Source: Pseudonocardia humida (lineage in GTDB: Bacteria; Actinomycetota; Actinomycetes; Mycobacteriales; Pseudonocardiaceae). From it: DNA of 64,000 nucleotides. Positions within the stretch are counted from its first letter, which is position 1; the number at the start of each line of letters is the position of its first letter. Positions 33,456 through 41,992 of the stretch are shown here, in pieces. The stretch spans positions 1 to 64,000 of the forward strand of contig NZ_JAGSOV010000084.1 in the NCBI RefSeq assembly GCF_023898865.1, read 5' to 3'. The translations under genes were made by a program, and so were the position numbers. The notes beneath the pieces are model-generated. The model searched no databases. It saw nothing but the letters and a program-made list of their open reading frames with translations, and had not been told where the DNA came from.

Positions 33456-35042
33456 GTGCTCGAAGAGTGGTTCCTCACCGCCGATGAGCGGGGCAACCCC
33501 GCCTCGGCCCTGCCGACCTCGGTCGAGGGCAACTCCGTGCGGCCGCTGGTCCACGGCGCCGAGTACTTCGCCAGGCTGGCCGCGGAGGTCGCCGAGCTGC
33601 AGACCGGCGACCACCTGTTCTTCACCGACTGGCGCGGCGACGCCGATGAGCGCCTCGGCCCCGACGGGCCCACGGTCGGCGAGGCGTTCGCCGCGGCCGT
33701 CGGGCGCGGGGTGCTGGTCAAGGGCCTGATGTGGCGGGCGCACCGCAGCGACGTCGGCTACAGCGAGAACGCGAACCGTGGGCTCGGCGAGCTGGTGCGC
33801 GACGCGGGCGGGGAGGTCCTGCTCGACCAGCGGGTGCGCCGCGCGGGCTCGCACCACCAGAAGCTCGCGGTGCTGCGCCACCCCGGCCACCCCGAGCGCG
33901 ACGTGGCCTTCGTCGGCGGCATCGACCTGTGCCACGGCAGGCGCGACGACGCCGACCACGCGGGCGACCCGCAGGCCGCGCAGCTGGCCGGCGCGTACGG
34001 CTCCACACCGCCGTGGCACGACGTCCAGCTGGAGCTGCGCGGCCCGGTGGTCGGCGCGCTGGACCTGGTGTTCCGCGAGCGGTGGACCGACCCCCGCTCG
34101 CTGGACACCGACAACCCGCTGTCCTGGCTGGAGGACCGCCTGCGGCGCGTCGACCTGAGCGCCGACCCGCTGCCCGACCGCCCGGCCGACCCGCCCGCGG
34201 TCGGCACCTGCCACGTCCAGGTGCTGCGCACCTACCCGGCGATCAGGCCGCGCACCCCCTACGCGCCGCAGGGGGAGCGCTCGGTCGCGCGGGGCTTCGC
34301 CAAGGCGCTGCGCCGCGCCCGGCGGCTGGTCTACGTCGAGGACCAGTACATGTGGTCGCCGCACATCGCCCGGCTGCTGGCCGACGCCCTCCGGGCGAAC
34401 CCGCGCCTGCACATCGTGGTCGTGCTGCCCCGCCATCCCGACGTCGACGGGCGGCTGGCGCTGCCGCCCAACGAGGTCGGCCGGGTGGAGGCCATCGAGA
34501 CCGTCCAGCGCGCGGCCGCGGACCGGGTCCACGTGTTCGACGTGGAGAACCGCGAAGGCACCCCGGTCTACGTGCACGCGAAGGTGGCCGTCATCGACGA
34601 CGTCTGGGCGTGCGTCGGCAGCGCCAACCTCAACCGGCGGTCGTGGTCGCACGACTCGGAGCTGTCCTGCGCGGTCGTCGACGCCGAGCACGACACCCGC
34701 GAGCCCACCGACCCCGCAGGCCTCGGCGACCGGGCCCGGGTCTTCGCCAGGGACCTGCGGCTGACCCTGCTCCGCGAGCACCTCGACCGCCCCGACGACG
34801 GCGGCGACGACGCCGACCTGCTCGACCCCGACGACGTCGTGCGGGCGCTCAACGCCTCGGCCGACGGTCTCGACCGCTGGCACGACGGCGACCGGCGGGG
34901 CCCGCGGCCCCCCGGCCGGCTGCGCCCGCACCGGCCCGAGGAGCTGGGCTGGTGGACCCGGTCCTGGGCGGTGCCGCTCTACCGGACGGTCTACGACCCC
35001 GACGGCCGCCCGCTGGCGGCCCGGCTGGCCCGGCGGTGGTGA
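33456..35042 (+). CDS. Phospholipase D-like (HKD-motif) protein
   Basis: A 528-residue protein of the phospholipase D superfamily with two catalytic HKD motifs: SHHQKLAVLRHPG (about residue 130) with nearby FVGGIDLCHGRRDD, and VHAKVAVIDDVWACVGSANLNRRS (about residue 370). The arrangement is like that of PLD/cardiolipin synthase-type enzymes that act on phosphodiesters. No signal peptide is evident; the C-terminal LRPEELG-like tail ends at a position close to the TIR pseudogene. GTG 33456 is the start. It is convergent with tRNA-Sec/SelD transcription only by proximity. Confidence 0.87.
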   Translation: MLEEWFLTADERGNPASALPTSVEGNSVRPLVHGAEYFARLAAEVAELQTGDHLFFTDWRGDADERLGPDGPTVGEAFAAAVGRGVLVKGLMWRAHRSDVGYSENANRGLGELVRDAGGEVLLDQRVRRAGSHHQKLAVLRHPGHPERDVAFVGGIDLCHGRRDDADHAGDPQAAQLAGAYGSTPPWHDVQLELRGPVVGALDLVFRERWTDPRSLDTDNPLSWLEDRLRRVDLSADPLPDRPADPPAVGTCHVQVLRTYPAIRPRTPYAPQGERSVARGFAKALRRARRLVYVEDQYMWSPHIARLLADALRANPRLHIVVVLPRHPDVDGRLALPPNEVGRVEAIETVQRAAADRVHVFDVENREGTPVYVHAKVAVIDDVWACVGSANLNRRSWSHDSELSCAVVDAEHDTREPTDPAGLGDRARVFARDLRLTLLREHLDRPDDGGDDADLLDPDDVVRALNASADGLDRWHDGDRRGPRPPGRLRPHRPEELGWWTRSWAVPLYRTVYDPDGRPLAARLARRW

Positions 35043-35069
35043 GCGCTCCCGACCGGACGGCTATGCGGT

Positions 35070-36030
35070 GGGGGACGGGGAAGGACGCGAGGATGCGGGG
35101 GTTGAGTCGGGAGAAGGCCTCGGCGTCGAAGCCGTCGGTCTCCGGGGTGTCGCTGCTGAGCGCGGAGTGCCCGGCCGCGTCGACCTCGACGACCAGCTGC
35201 GTGACCGTGATCCCGATCGCCTCGCTGTAGCCGATCGACCGCGTGTCCTGCCGGCAGCCGCCCTCGTCGGGCACGATCTCCGCCGACGGGTAGAAGCGAC
35301 CCGATCCGGCGTTCCCGATCGAGTCCCGGGTGCACCGGTCGGGGTTACCCACGATCCACAGGGGCGTCCCGGGGCGGTGTCGCCGGTGATCCGGCCCGCC
35401 GTCCGGATGAGCGGTACGTCGGGCGAGGTGTCGACGGTGTAGCTGGCGGCCGCCAGGGACGCGCCGCCGTCCGGTCGCCCGCTGCCCTGGCCGATGGTGG
35501 CCACCGTCCCGAGGCTGGTGCACGTCCCGGTCGCGCCGCCGGGGAGTCCCAGCATCGTGACGAGGACGACCGCGCCGATGAGCGCGACGGCGGCGCCGGC
35601 CGCCGTCCACCACCGCCGCGGTGCGCTCCGGCCCTCTCGCCGCCGGTGCTCGTCGGTCTCGCCGATGGGTCGCCGCAGGGCGGCGACGAGCGCGTCGGTG
35701 TCGGCGGTGAAGGTTTCGTGGTCGATCCGCAGCGCGTTGCGACTGCTCAGCCCGGCGATGCGGGCCGGCAGGACCGCCGCGCTCGGCATGGCCGCCCCGT
35801 CGACCAGGACCGGCACGACGTGGACGCCGTCGCGCAGTGCGGTCTCGATCTCCAGCGCGACGACGTCGTCGGGACCATCGATGCGTCGTCGCCCCTCGCC
35901 GTCCCGCAGGGTGGCCCACTCTCGCCCGACGAGCGCGAGCAGGACGTCGCACCGCCGCACCGCCGCACCGCGTCGGTGACCGTGGACACGAAGTCGGCGC
36001 CGGGGCCGCCCCGCCACCGCCTGTGCGGTG
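35070..36030 (-). pseudogene. TIR-domain membrane protein, frameshifted and truncated
   Basis: Fragments of one protein occur in different minus-strand frames. A TIR-like core (DFVSTVTDAVRRC, then CDVLLALVGREWATL, DDVVALEIETALRDGVHVVPVLVDG) is followed by a membrane helix (WWTAAGAAVALIGAVVLVTML) and a secreted Cys-bearing domain that continues in another frame (TPLWIVGNPDRCTRDSIG, SIGYSEAIGITVTQLVVEV). Two breaks are visible: three tandem copies of an 8-base unit at 35949-35972 where two would keep the frame, and a one-base loss near 35368-35374. The usual TIR N-terminus is also missing. Confidence 0.75.
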
Positions 36031-36093
36031 ATGCCCATGGCTATCGGTCGCTCATGAGTCGCTCGGTGTGGCGACCTCAGCCCGGAACGAGGA

Positions 36094-36139
36094 AACGGCC
36101 CGGTCGGTGGCTCCGCTGGGAGCCTGTGACCGGGCCGTT
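36094..36139 (-). terminator. Hairpin after the tRNA-Val(GAC) cluster
   Basis: AACGGCCCGGTC (36094-36105) pairs with GACCGGGCCGTT (36128-36139), with an inner GGCTCC/GGAGCC helix. On the minus strand it is followed by TTTCCTCGTT. It lies just past the last tRNA of the minus-strand cluster and is probably its intrinsic terminator. Confidence 0.75.
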
Positions 36140-36145
36140 CTGTGG

Positions 36146-36217
36146 TGGGCGATACTGGGATTGAACCAGTGACCTCTTCCGTGTCAAGGAAGCGCTCTCC
36201 CACTGAGCTAATCACCC
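36146..36217 (-). tRNA. tRNA-Val (GAC)
   Basis: On the minus strand GGGTGAT at the 5' end pairs with ATCGCCC, the D-arm is AGCTCAGTGGGAGAGC, the anticodon loop TTGACAC sits on the stem CTTCC/GGAAG, and the T-arm is CTGGTTCAATCCCAG. Anticodon GAC. It is the last of three tRNAs transcribed leftward. CCA is not encoded. Confidence 0.95.
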
Positions 36218-36218
36218 G

Positions 36219-36290
36219 AGGCGGAGACGGGAATCGAACCCGTGTACAGGGCTTTGCAGGCCCTTGCCTAAACCACTCGGCCACTCCGCC
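36219..36290 (-). tRNA. tRNA-Cys (GCA)
   Basis: On the minus strand GGCGGAG pairs with CTCCGCC. The anticodon loop CTGCAAA on stem AGGGC/GCCCT gives GCA, and the T-arm is ACGGGTTCGATTCCCGT. It sits one base from tRNA-Val(GAC), so the two are co-transcribed. CCA is not encoded. Confidence 0.95.
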
Positions 36291-36373
36291 ACCGAAGCCC
36301 TCGGAGCGGCCATCCGCGCCGCGAGCCTCCGCCGTGGTGACCGGGAGGTCGAACGGGACCCGAGGTTTCTCCG

Positions 36374-36446
36374 AGCGGACGACGGGGTTCGAACCCGCGA
36401 CCTTCACCTTGGCAAGGTGACGCGCTACCAGCTGCGCTACGTCCGC
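36374..36446 (-). tRNA. tRNA-Gly (GCC)
   Basis: On the minus strand GCGGACG pairs with CGTCCGC. The anticodon loop TTGCCAA on stem TCACC/GGTGA gives GCC, and the T-arm is GCGGGTTCGAACCCCGT. First gene of the leftward tRNA-Gly/Cys/Val cluster, whose promoter would lie between 36447 and the SsgA-like gene. Confidence 0.95.
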
Positions 36447-36548
36447 GTGTGCAGCGTCTCCGCTGCGTTGATGGGAGAACTCTAGCGCAGTCGCTCGGGG
36501 CCTCCAAACCGGCCCCCCCGTCCTGCGCGTCGCGCCCCCCACCTGCGA

Positions 36549-36977
36549 CTAGTCGCGCGCAGGGTCGTTGAGGAGGCCGGACAGGGCCAGGTCGAAGTCG
36601 AGCCAGGAGTACTCGGTGTCCGGCGGCACGGCCTCGAAGGTGCGGTGCAGGAAGTCGCCGAGGGTCTGCGCGCAGGTCGTGAAGACCGCGTGCCCCGACG
36701 GCGAGGAGAGCTCCAACTGCACGCGGCTCGGGTCGCCGGGCATCGGCTGCACCCGGACGTCGCCGGTGCCCGCCTGGGCGATCAACCCGTCGTGCAGGAG
36801 ATCGCGGGCGAACACCCAGTCGACGGCGGTGCCGTTGCCCGTGCGGAAGGATGCCTGCACCGCGTAGGGGTCGCGGCTGCTGTAGGTCAGGTCGACCTTG
36901 ACGGGCACCGCAGGCGCGTCGGGGGCGATCAGCTCGAACACCGCCGGTGAGCAGATGACTGTGTGCTCGTCGCGCAT
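36549..36977 (-). CDS. SsgA-like (SsgB-type) sporulation/cell-division regulator
   Basis: A 142-residue SsgA-like protein, a family confined to actinobacteria, whose SsgB member recruits FtsZ to sporulation septa. The start (MRDEHTVICSPAVFELIAP), the VKVDLTYSSRDPYAVQASF strand and the DWVFARDLLHDGL helix are typical, followed by the family's VRVQPM and LELSSPSGHAVFTT. GAGGA lies six bases before ATG 36977. Length agrees with SsgB (about 140). It is monocistronic and divergent from the sigma-factor operon. Confidence 0.9.
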   Translation of the reverse strand: MRDEHTVICSPAVFELIAPDAPAVPVKVDLTYSSRDPYAVQASFRTGNGTAVDWVFARDLLHDGLIAQAGTGDVRVQPMPGDPSRVQLELSSPSGHAVFTTCAQTLGDFLHRTFEAVPPDTEYSWLDFDLALSGLLNDPARD

Positions 36978-37191
36978 CGTACGTCCTCTTTCATGGGGTC
37001 CCGCTTGGTTCGTCATGCAGAGAAACGACGGCGTCGTGGTTTTGTGACGGGTAGAGATGCAAGGACCCCCCGGATGACCCCTTGATGTCACTCTCTCGGG
37101 GTAGCGTGTCGCTCTCCGTCCCGGGTGGTGACCGGACGCAGTCGGGCAGGGCTAGGGTGAACCGAACGCGGCGGAGCTGCGAAGACGAGAT

Positions 37192-37881
37192 GTGAGGATC
37201 CCGCTGGTGGCCGAAGTCGGCGATGGTTCACCAGGCCGGCCGCAGGCGCCGGCCGCTCCCGGCGGTCGTTCGCGCACCGGCCGCGCACCGGACCCGATCG
37301 ATGAGGGTCTCGTCCGGCGGGTGACGGAAGGTGACGAGACGGCCCTCGGCGAGCTGTACGACCGCTATTCGCGTCCGGCCTATTCCCTCGCCCGCCGCAT
37401 CTGCGTCGACGAGGGCATCGCCGAGGACGTCGTGCAGGAGGTCTTCCTGGCCTTCTGGCGCGACCCCCGCCGCTTCGACCCCGCCCGCGGTCCGTTCGGG
37501 ACGTGGCTGCTGACTCTGGTGCACCACAAGTCGGTCGACGCCGTACGCAGGGAGAGCACGATCCGCAAGCGCACAGTGCCCGCCCTCGACGACGGCGAGG
37601 ACTGGTCGGCGCCCTCCGGTCCCGGCGCCGATCAGGCGGCCCTCGGGGCCGTGGAGGCCGGCCAGGTCCGCAAGGCCCTCAGCAACCTGCCGGCAGATCA
37701 GCGGGAGGCGTTAGCCCTTGCCTACTACGCCGGATACACCCAAAGAGAAGTAGCCGCGTTGACCGGTGTGCCGCTCGGCACCGTGAAGTCGCGGATGTTC
37801 ACCGGCGTCAAGAGGTTGCGCAGCGTGCTCGGTCCGTTGTTCGGCGACGCCTCCTCCGACCTGTCGGGAGGTGCGCGGTGA
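37192..37881 (+). CDS. ECF-type RNA polymerase sigma factor
   Basis: A 229-residue sigma factor of the ECF (sigma-70 group 4) family. Region 2 spans about 55-120 (ELYDRYSRPAYSLARRI, EDVVQEVFLAFWRDP); region 4 spans about 160-215 (SNLPADQREALALAYYAGYTQREVAALTGVPLGTVKSRM). The first 35 residues are a low-complexity extension, so GTG 37192 is uncertain and GTG 37207 is possible. It overlaps the start of the zinc anti-sigma gene by four bases, a coupled sigma/anti-sigma pair. The SigK/RskA type is the closest pattern. Confidence 0.92.
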   Translation: MRIPLVAEVGDGSPGRPQAPAAPGGRSRTGRAPDPIDEGLVRRVTEGDETALGELYDRYSRPAYSLARRICVDEGIAEDVVQEVFLAFWRDPRRFDPARGPFGTWLLTLVHHKSVDAVRRESTIRKRTVPALDDGEDWSAPSGPGADQAALGAVEAGQVRKALSNLPADQREALALAYYAGYTQREVAALTGVPLGTVKSRMFTGVKRLRSVLGPLFGDASSDLSGGAR

Positions 37882-38822
37882 GCCGGCCGACCGACGACGA
37901 CTGCCCCATGAACGAGCAGGCGGTCGGCTTCGTGCTGCACGCCCTCGAACCCGCCGAGGAGATCCAGGTCCTGCGGCACCTGCCGGGGTGCGCCTCGTGC
38001 CGGGCCGTCGTGGGCGATGCCGAGGGGGTGTTCACCCGTATGGGTGGCGCCGTCGAGCAGGTCGACCCGCCTCCGTCGCTGCGCGCCACGTTGATGGCCC
38101 GCGCCGCCCAGACCCCGCAGGTCCAGGGCCGTCCCCGCCCGCCCCAGCCCCCGGTCCCGCCGTCCGAGCCCCTCGCCGACCCGACCCCGGACGCCGCCCC
38201 GGACGTCCCAGCCGCTGCCCCGGACGCCGAGCCGAACACCACCACTCGTCCGTCCGAGACCCCGCGCCGCCCCCGCGAGAACCCATCGACCCGCCCCGGC
38301 CCGTCCGGCCCGCCGTCGCGGCGGTCGTGGCTGTCCCGCCGGGGTCGCCGCCTCGTCGCCGCCGCGGTCGCCCTGATCGGCGTCCTGGCCATCGGCGGCC
38401 TCGCCGTCCGCACCGCCCAGCTGCAGGAGCAGCGCGACGCCGAGCTCGCCCAGTCGCGCAGCCTGTCCGGCCTGCTCGAGCAGCTCGGCCGCCCCGGCAC
38501 GAAGTACGCCCTCCTCGCCGAGGAAGGCGGCGCCACCGTGGCCGCGGTGGTGGTGACCGACGGCGAGCGCCAGGTCTACCCGCTGGCCCTGCCGGCCAAC
38601 GCCACCGAACGCGACATCTACGTCCTCTGGGGCCTCGGCACCTCCGGCACCCCCGAACCCCTCGGCACCTTCGACGTCCTCCCGGCCGACCCCGGCTTGC
38701 GCGCGGTGGGCACCGGGGCCGCCACCGACACCTACGCCCAGTACGCCGTCTCCATCGAACCCGGCCGCACCGCCCCCGCCACCCCCACGAAGGTCGTGGC
38801 CATCGGCGAGGTGACGGCGTGA
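37878..38822 (+). CDS. Zinc-finger anti-sigma factor (RskA-like) membrane protein
   Basis: A 314-residue anti-sigma protein. The N-terminal ZAS-type domain (about 1-60) has the histidine/cysteine cluster HLPGCASC, then a long Pro/Ala linker (about 75-150), a membrane segment at about 153-176 (LVAAAVALIGVLAIGGLAV) and a C-terminal extracytoplasmic RskA-like domain with YVLWGLGTSGTPEPLGTF. GTG 37878 overlaps the sigma stop (GTGA). It should hold the sigma factor at the membrane until a signal triggers release, probably by proteolysis. Confidence 0.9.
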   Translation: MSRPTDDDCPMNEQAVGFVLHALEPAEEIQVLRHLPGCASCRAVVGDAEGVFTRMGGAVEQVDPPPSLRATLMARAAQTPQVQGRPRPPQPPVPPSEPLADPTPDAAPDVPAAAPDAEPNTTTRPSETPRRPRENPSTRPGPSGPPSRRSWLSRRGRRLVAAAVALIGVLAIGGLAVRTAQLQEQRDAELAQSRSLSGLLEQLGRPGTKYALLAEEGGATVAAVVVTDGERQVYPLALPANATERDIYVLWGLGTSGTPEPLGTFDVLPADPGLRAVGTGAATDTYAQYAVSIEPGRTAPATPTKVVAIGEVTA

Positions 38823-38878
38823 CCGGGGGGAGCGGGTGCGGGGCGGGCGGGGCCGTGTTGTAAGGTTCTCCTCGCAGC

Positions 38879-38950
38879 GGGCGATTAGCTCAGGGGGAGA
38901 GCGCTTCGTTCACACCGAAGAGGTCACTGGTTCGATCCCAGTATCGCCCA
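38879..38950 (+). tRNA. tRNA-Val (CAC), probable integration site
   Basis: GGGCGAT pairs with ATCGCCC; D-arm AGCTCAGGGGGAGAGC; anticodon loop TTCACAC on CTTCG/CGAAG gives CAC; T-arm CTGGTTCGATCCCAG. CCA is not encoded. A tyrosine integrase with excisionase follows about 1.1 kb downstream pointing back to it, and tRNA 3' ends are the usual targets of such enzymes, so its 3' half is probably attL of the accessory region. The right-hand copy was not found in the window. Confidence 0.95.
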
Positions 38951-38955
38951 CAGCG

Positions 38956-39001
38956 AACGGCCTGGTCAGAGGCTCCGCGAGGAGCTTCGGGCCAGGCCGT
39001 T
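38956..39001 (+). terminator. Terminator after tRNA-Val(CAC)
   Basis: AACGGCCTGG (38956-38965) pairs with CCAGGCCGTT (38992-39001), with an inner GGCTCC/GGAGC stem, followed by TTCTCTGTGT. A good intrinsic terminator for the single tRNA. Confidence 0.82.
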
Positions 39002-39018
39002 TCTCTGTGTCGGGCGGG

Positions 39019-39041
39019 CTGCTTGACTAACTGCTTGACTA
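39019..39041. repeat. Tandem 11-bp repeat near the attachment site
   Basis: CTGCTTGACTA occurs at 39019-39029 and again at 39031-39041, one base apart, just beyond the tRNA terminator and before the integrase. Short direct repeats here often are arm or excisionase binding sites, but this is inference. Confidence 0.4.
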
Positions 39042-39060
39042 CGGGCGCGATCGACGACGG

Positions 39061-39960
39061 TTGCCTGCGGACGTGCTTGGACGGACGCCCTCCTCGGGAC
39101 TTTCGGGCCTGCCCGGCTCGAGCCGTCGAGTGGGCCTCAGCATCGTCTTGGAGCCGGGTGGAAGCGCGGCATGTGGTCCCCACCTCGCGCTCGTCGACCG
39201 CCAGATGCGGCAGCTGCGCACGCGACCGGCCGTCCTGCGCACCATCGTCAACCAGCGCACCCCGACCGAACAGGTGACCCTCATGCACACCCTCGCCTCG
39301 ATGTCCGACGACGACCGCAGCCGGCTGCTCGACCGGTTCTGGGACGAGGTCACCGACGGCCTCACCGCCCACCCCGCGTTCGTCGAGCACCTGCACCAGA
39401 TGCGGCCCCACCTGCCGGAGGATCCCAGCACCGAGCAGCTCCAGGCCTGGATGGAGCTGGCCGACCTGGTGCGGGACGAGCACTACCGCCGGTCGGTCCG
39501 GGAGTTCTTCCACCACGCCTTCTCCTCCTCTAGGGCCGTGGAGGCCACCTCCCCGGCGCAGTTCGAACGCCTCGAGGAACACCGGCTGATCGAGGAGGAG
39601 GCCGCGCAGGCGCGGCAGGCCGGGCTGTCCCCGGACGGCCCACGGGCGCGGGAGATCGCCGAACGCCTGGTGGCGTCGATCGCGGGACTGGCCGCCGGAA
39701 CCTCGGGGGTGCCTGTCGACGAGCAGGACCTCGCCGAGGTGCGGAACTCGTTGGCCGCGCCCGACCACACCACCACGTCCACCGAGGAGGCCGAGCGCGC
39801 CGTCCCCGGCTTCACCGACCCGCTCGATCGCTACGTCTCGCTGATGGCCACCATCGACGGGACGCCGCAACCAGACCCTGAGCAGACCCGGGCGAACGAG
39901 CAGTGGGTCGCCGCCGCACTCCAGGCGTCCGGCCCGCAGCAGGAGCCCGCCGTTCCCTGA
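39061..39960 (+). pseudogene. MerR-family regulator, C-terminal part only
   Basis: The frame encodes up to 299 residues ending at TGA 39960. From about residue 40 it matches the coiled-coil and effector region of actinobacterial MerR regulators: PHLALVDRQMRQLRTRPAVLRTIV, then LMHTLASMSDDDRSRLLDRFWDEV and the WMELADLVRDEHYRRSVREFF helix. The N-terminal winged helix (normally about 70 residues) is missing; residues 1-35 look like noncoding sequence read through. It sits between the tRNA attachment site and the integrase, so the 5' part was probably lost on insertion. Confidence 0.62.
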
Positions 39961-40005
39961 CGGCCGTTCCCCCGCGACGTCGTAGCGGGTGGCCGTAGCC
40001 CAGAC

Positions 40006-41217
40006 TCAGCCGAGCTGTGGGCCCTGTTCTAGGGGCTTGGGACGCGGCGTCGCGGTGCGGTGTTCGCCGAAGACGCGGTCCATGACGGTGGCGCCTTCGT
40101 CGATGACCGGGCGCAGCTGCTTGCGGTAGACGGTCTCGGTGACCGTGGAGCCGCCAGCGTGGCCGACGAGGCGGGCGATCTGCTCGACGGGTACGCCCTC
40201 GTCGGAGAGCAGGGAGACGAAGCTGTGCCGCAGCTCCCGCGGGGTCCATTCCTTGCCGGTGAGCCCGGCTGCGGTGGCGATGCGGCGGAAGCCGCGGCGG
40301 ACGTTGGCCGAGTCCAGTGCGGTGCCGACCGAGGTGGTGAACACGAGGTCGTGGTCGACCCAGCGCTCACCGGCTCGCTGGCGGGCCGTGGCCTGGCGGT
40401 CTCGGTGTTCCCGGAGGGCGTCGACGCAGCGTCGGGGGAGGGCGAGGGTGCGTCGGGAGGTGCGGGTCTTGGTGTCGCCGCCGGCGCGGACCGAGCGCCA
40501 GACCATCATGTGGGGCAGGACCGGCGGGTCGGTGTGCGGGGAGCCGATCAGGTCGACGTGGCTCCAGGTCAGGGCGCGTAGTTCCTCGGTGCGGGCGCCG
40601 GTGAGCAGGGACAGCAGGACGTAGGCGCCCATCGTCGAACCGCTGGAGTGCTCGACCAGGGCCTGGGCCTGCTGCAGGTTCAGCGCCTTGGAGGGGCGGC
40701 CCGTCTGACCGGTCGGGGTCTCGCAGAGCAGCACGACGTTGTGCTTGACCTTGCCGCGTGCTTGGGCTCGGGTGATGGACCGGCTCAGGATGGACTTGAT
40801 CTCCTGCAGCGTCCGGGTGCTCAGGTTGCGGGCCTTCTCGGCGAGCCAGGTGTCGACGTCCTCGGCGGAGAGCTCGGGGAGCTTGCGGCCGCCGAGCGCG
40901 GGAATCACGTGGTGCTTGGCCAGGCTGCGGCGGGCGGCGACGGTGCTGGGATCGCGGGCGCTCAGCCCGTGGTCGAGCCAGTCGGTCACCGCGTTGGCGA
41001 CGGTGTAGCTGCGGGGTGCGGTGGAGGCTTGGCCGTCTTCGTGGTCGCGGACAAGCTCGCGGAGTTTCGTGCGGGCTTCGGTCTTGGTGCGGCCACTGGT
41101 GGTCTTGACGATGCGCTTGCCGGAGGGGCGGAAGCCGACGGTGAGGCTGGCGATCCAGCGTTGGCGCTTCTCGTCCCAGTGCAGGCCGCCGTCGCCGCGG
41201 CTACGCCGTGCCGGCAT
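40006..41217 (-). CDS. Tyrosine-type site-specific integrase
   Basis: A 403-residue phage-type recombinase. It has an AP2-like/SAM-like N-terminal arm and core-binding region (about 15-165) and a catalytic domain with Arg in LLTGARTEELRAL (about 205), Lys region after TSRRTLALPRR, HxxR in RELRHSFVSLL, His in ARLVGHAGG and Tyr in TETVYRKQLRP (about 366). Starts at ATG 41217, overlapping the excisionase gene end. It points toward tRNA-Val(CAC), which is its probable target. All catalytic residues are present, so it may be active. Confidence 0.94.
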   Translation of the reverse strand: MPARRSRGDGGLHWDEKRQRWIASLTVGFRPSGKRIVKTTSGRTKTEARTKLRELVRDHEDGQASTAPRSYTVANAVTDWLDHGLSARDPSTVAARRSLAKHHVIPALGGRKLPELSAEDVDTWLAEKARNLSTRTLQEIKSILSRSITRAQARGKVKHNVVLLCETPTGQTGRPSKALNLQQAQALVEHSSGSTMGAYVLLSLLTGARTEELRALTWSHVDLIGSPHTDPPVLPHMMVWRSVRAGGDTKTRTSRRTLALPRRCVDALREHRDRQATARQRAGERWVDHDLVFTTSVGTALDSANVRRGFRRIATAAGLTGKEWTPRELRHSFVSLLSDEGVPVEQIARLVGHAGGSTVTETVYRKQLRPVIDEGATVMDRVFGEHRTATPRPKPLEQGPQLG

Positions 41218-41425
41218 CGTCGGTGGCCTCGCGGACGAGCAGGGCGACGTAGTCGGTGATCGCCTCAGCGGGGATCAGCCGCGTGCGGCCCTGCGTCACC
41301 GACCTGAGTCGTCCGGAGCGGATCTGCTCGTAGATCACCGTCCGGCTCAACGACAACAGCTGCATCGCTTCCGGAACGCGGTACAGCTGGCAACCATGCG
41401 TCGCCGAGGGCAGCGGCCCGCTCAT
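41201..41425 (-). CDS. Excisionase (MerR-like helix-turn-helix)
   Basis: A 74-residue DNA-binding protein of the AlpA/HTH_17 excisionase type: YRVPEAMQLLSLSRTVIYEQIRSGRLRSVTQGRTRLIPAEAITDYV. It overlaps the integrase start by 17 bases, the usual coupling of xis to int. It should direct excision by the integrase. ATG 41425 is the first good start. Confidence 0.88.
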   Translation of the reverse strand: MSGPLPSATHGCQLYRVPEAMQLLSLSRTVIYEQIRSGRLRSVTQGRTRLIPAEAITDYVALLVREATDDAGTA

Positions 41426-41692
41426 CGCCGGCACCCGGTGTGCTGCAGGCTGCCGGACGGGCTGCCTGGGCCTGTTGGCGTCCGTGGCATGCCGCGTCGC
41501 CGGCCTCGCCTCGTCCGATCGAGCAGCATCGCTACCTCCCACCAGCGCTCGGAGTGCCGAGCGTCGCGAGAGGGGTGGACGGATCAGTGGTTGCCGGTTG
41601 TCGCGGGTGTGGTCGGCGCCGTGGTCGGACCGTGGTCGACGGCAGCGGCGGTTGGAGATGTCGTGGCTTGGGAGGGCGGGCATGATGCCCGG

Positions 41693-41992
41693 GTGCTTGA
41701 TGAGCGTTCCCCCGCACTGTTGACCGTCGGCTACGAGGGCCGGTCGGTCGACGATGTCGTCGCTGGACTCGTGGCTCAAGAGGTGTCGCTGCTGATCGAT
41801 GTGCGGCTGACCCCGTTGTCGCGCAAGCGCGGCCTGTCCAAGCGCGGCCTGACCGAGCACCTGGCGGCAGCCGGCATCGAGTATCTGCACCTGCGAGCGT
41901 TGGGCAACCCTGTCGACAACCGTGACGGGCTTCCAGTGGCGTCCATCAAGGTGGTGTGCGACCAGCCCGCTGACGGGCAGGGCCTCGTGTAG
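41693..41992 (+). pseudogene. DUF488 protein truncated by an IS element
   Basis: The frame from GTG 41693 encodes the N-terminal half of a DUF488-type protein (LLTVGYEGRSVDDVVAGL, LIDVRLTPLSRKRGLSK, EYLHLRALGNPVDNRDG). Homology-like sequence ends near 41930; the remaining codons up to TAG 41990 are in the left end of the IS256-type element. Family members are about 120-180 residues, so the C-terminal half is gone. Confidence 0.72.

Noticed and set aside
35949..35972. The 8-base tandem repeats as a CRISPR-type or other repeat array
   Set aside because: The unit is too short and directly adjacent; it is a local slipped-strand duplication inside a broken gene.
36146..38950. The two tRNA-Val genes as the ends of one integrated element
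   Set aside because: They have different anticodons and opposite orientation, and the DNA between them is ordinary core sequence.
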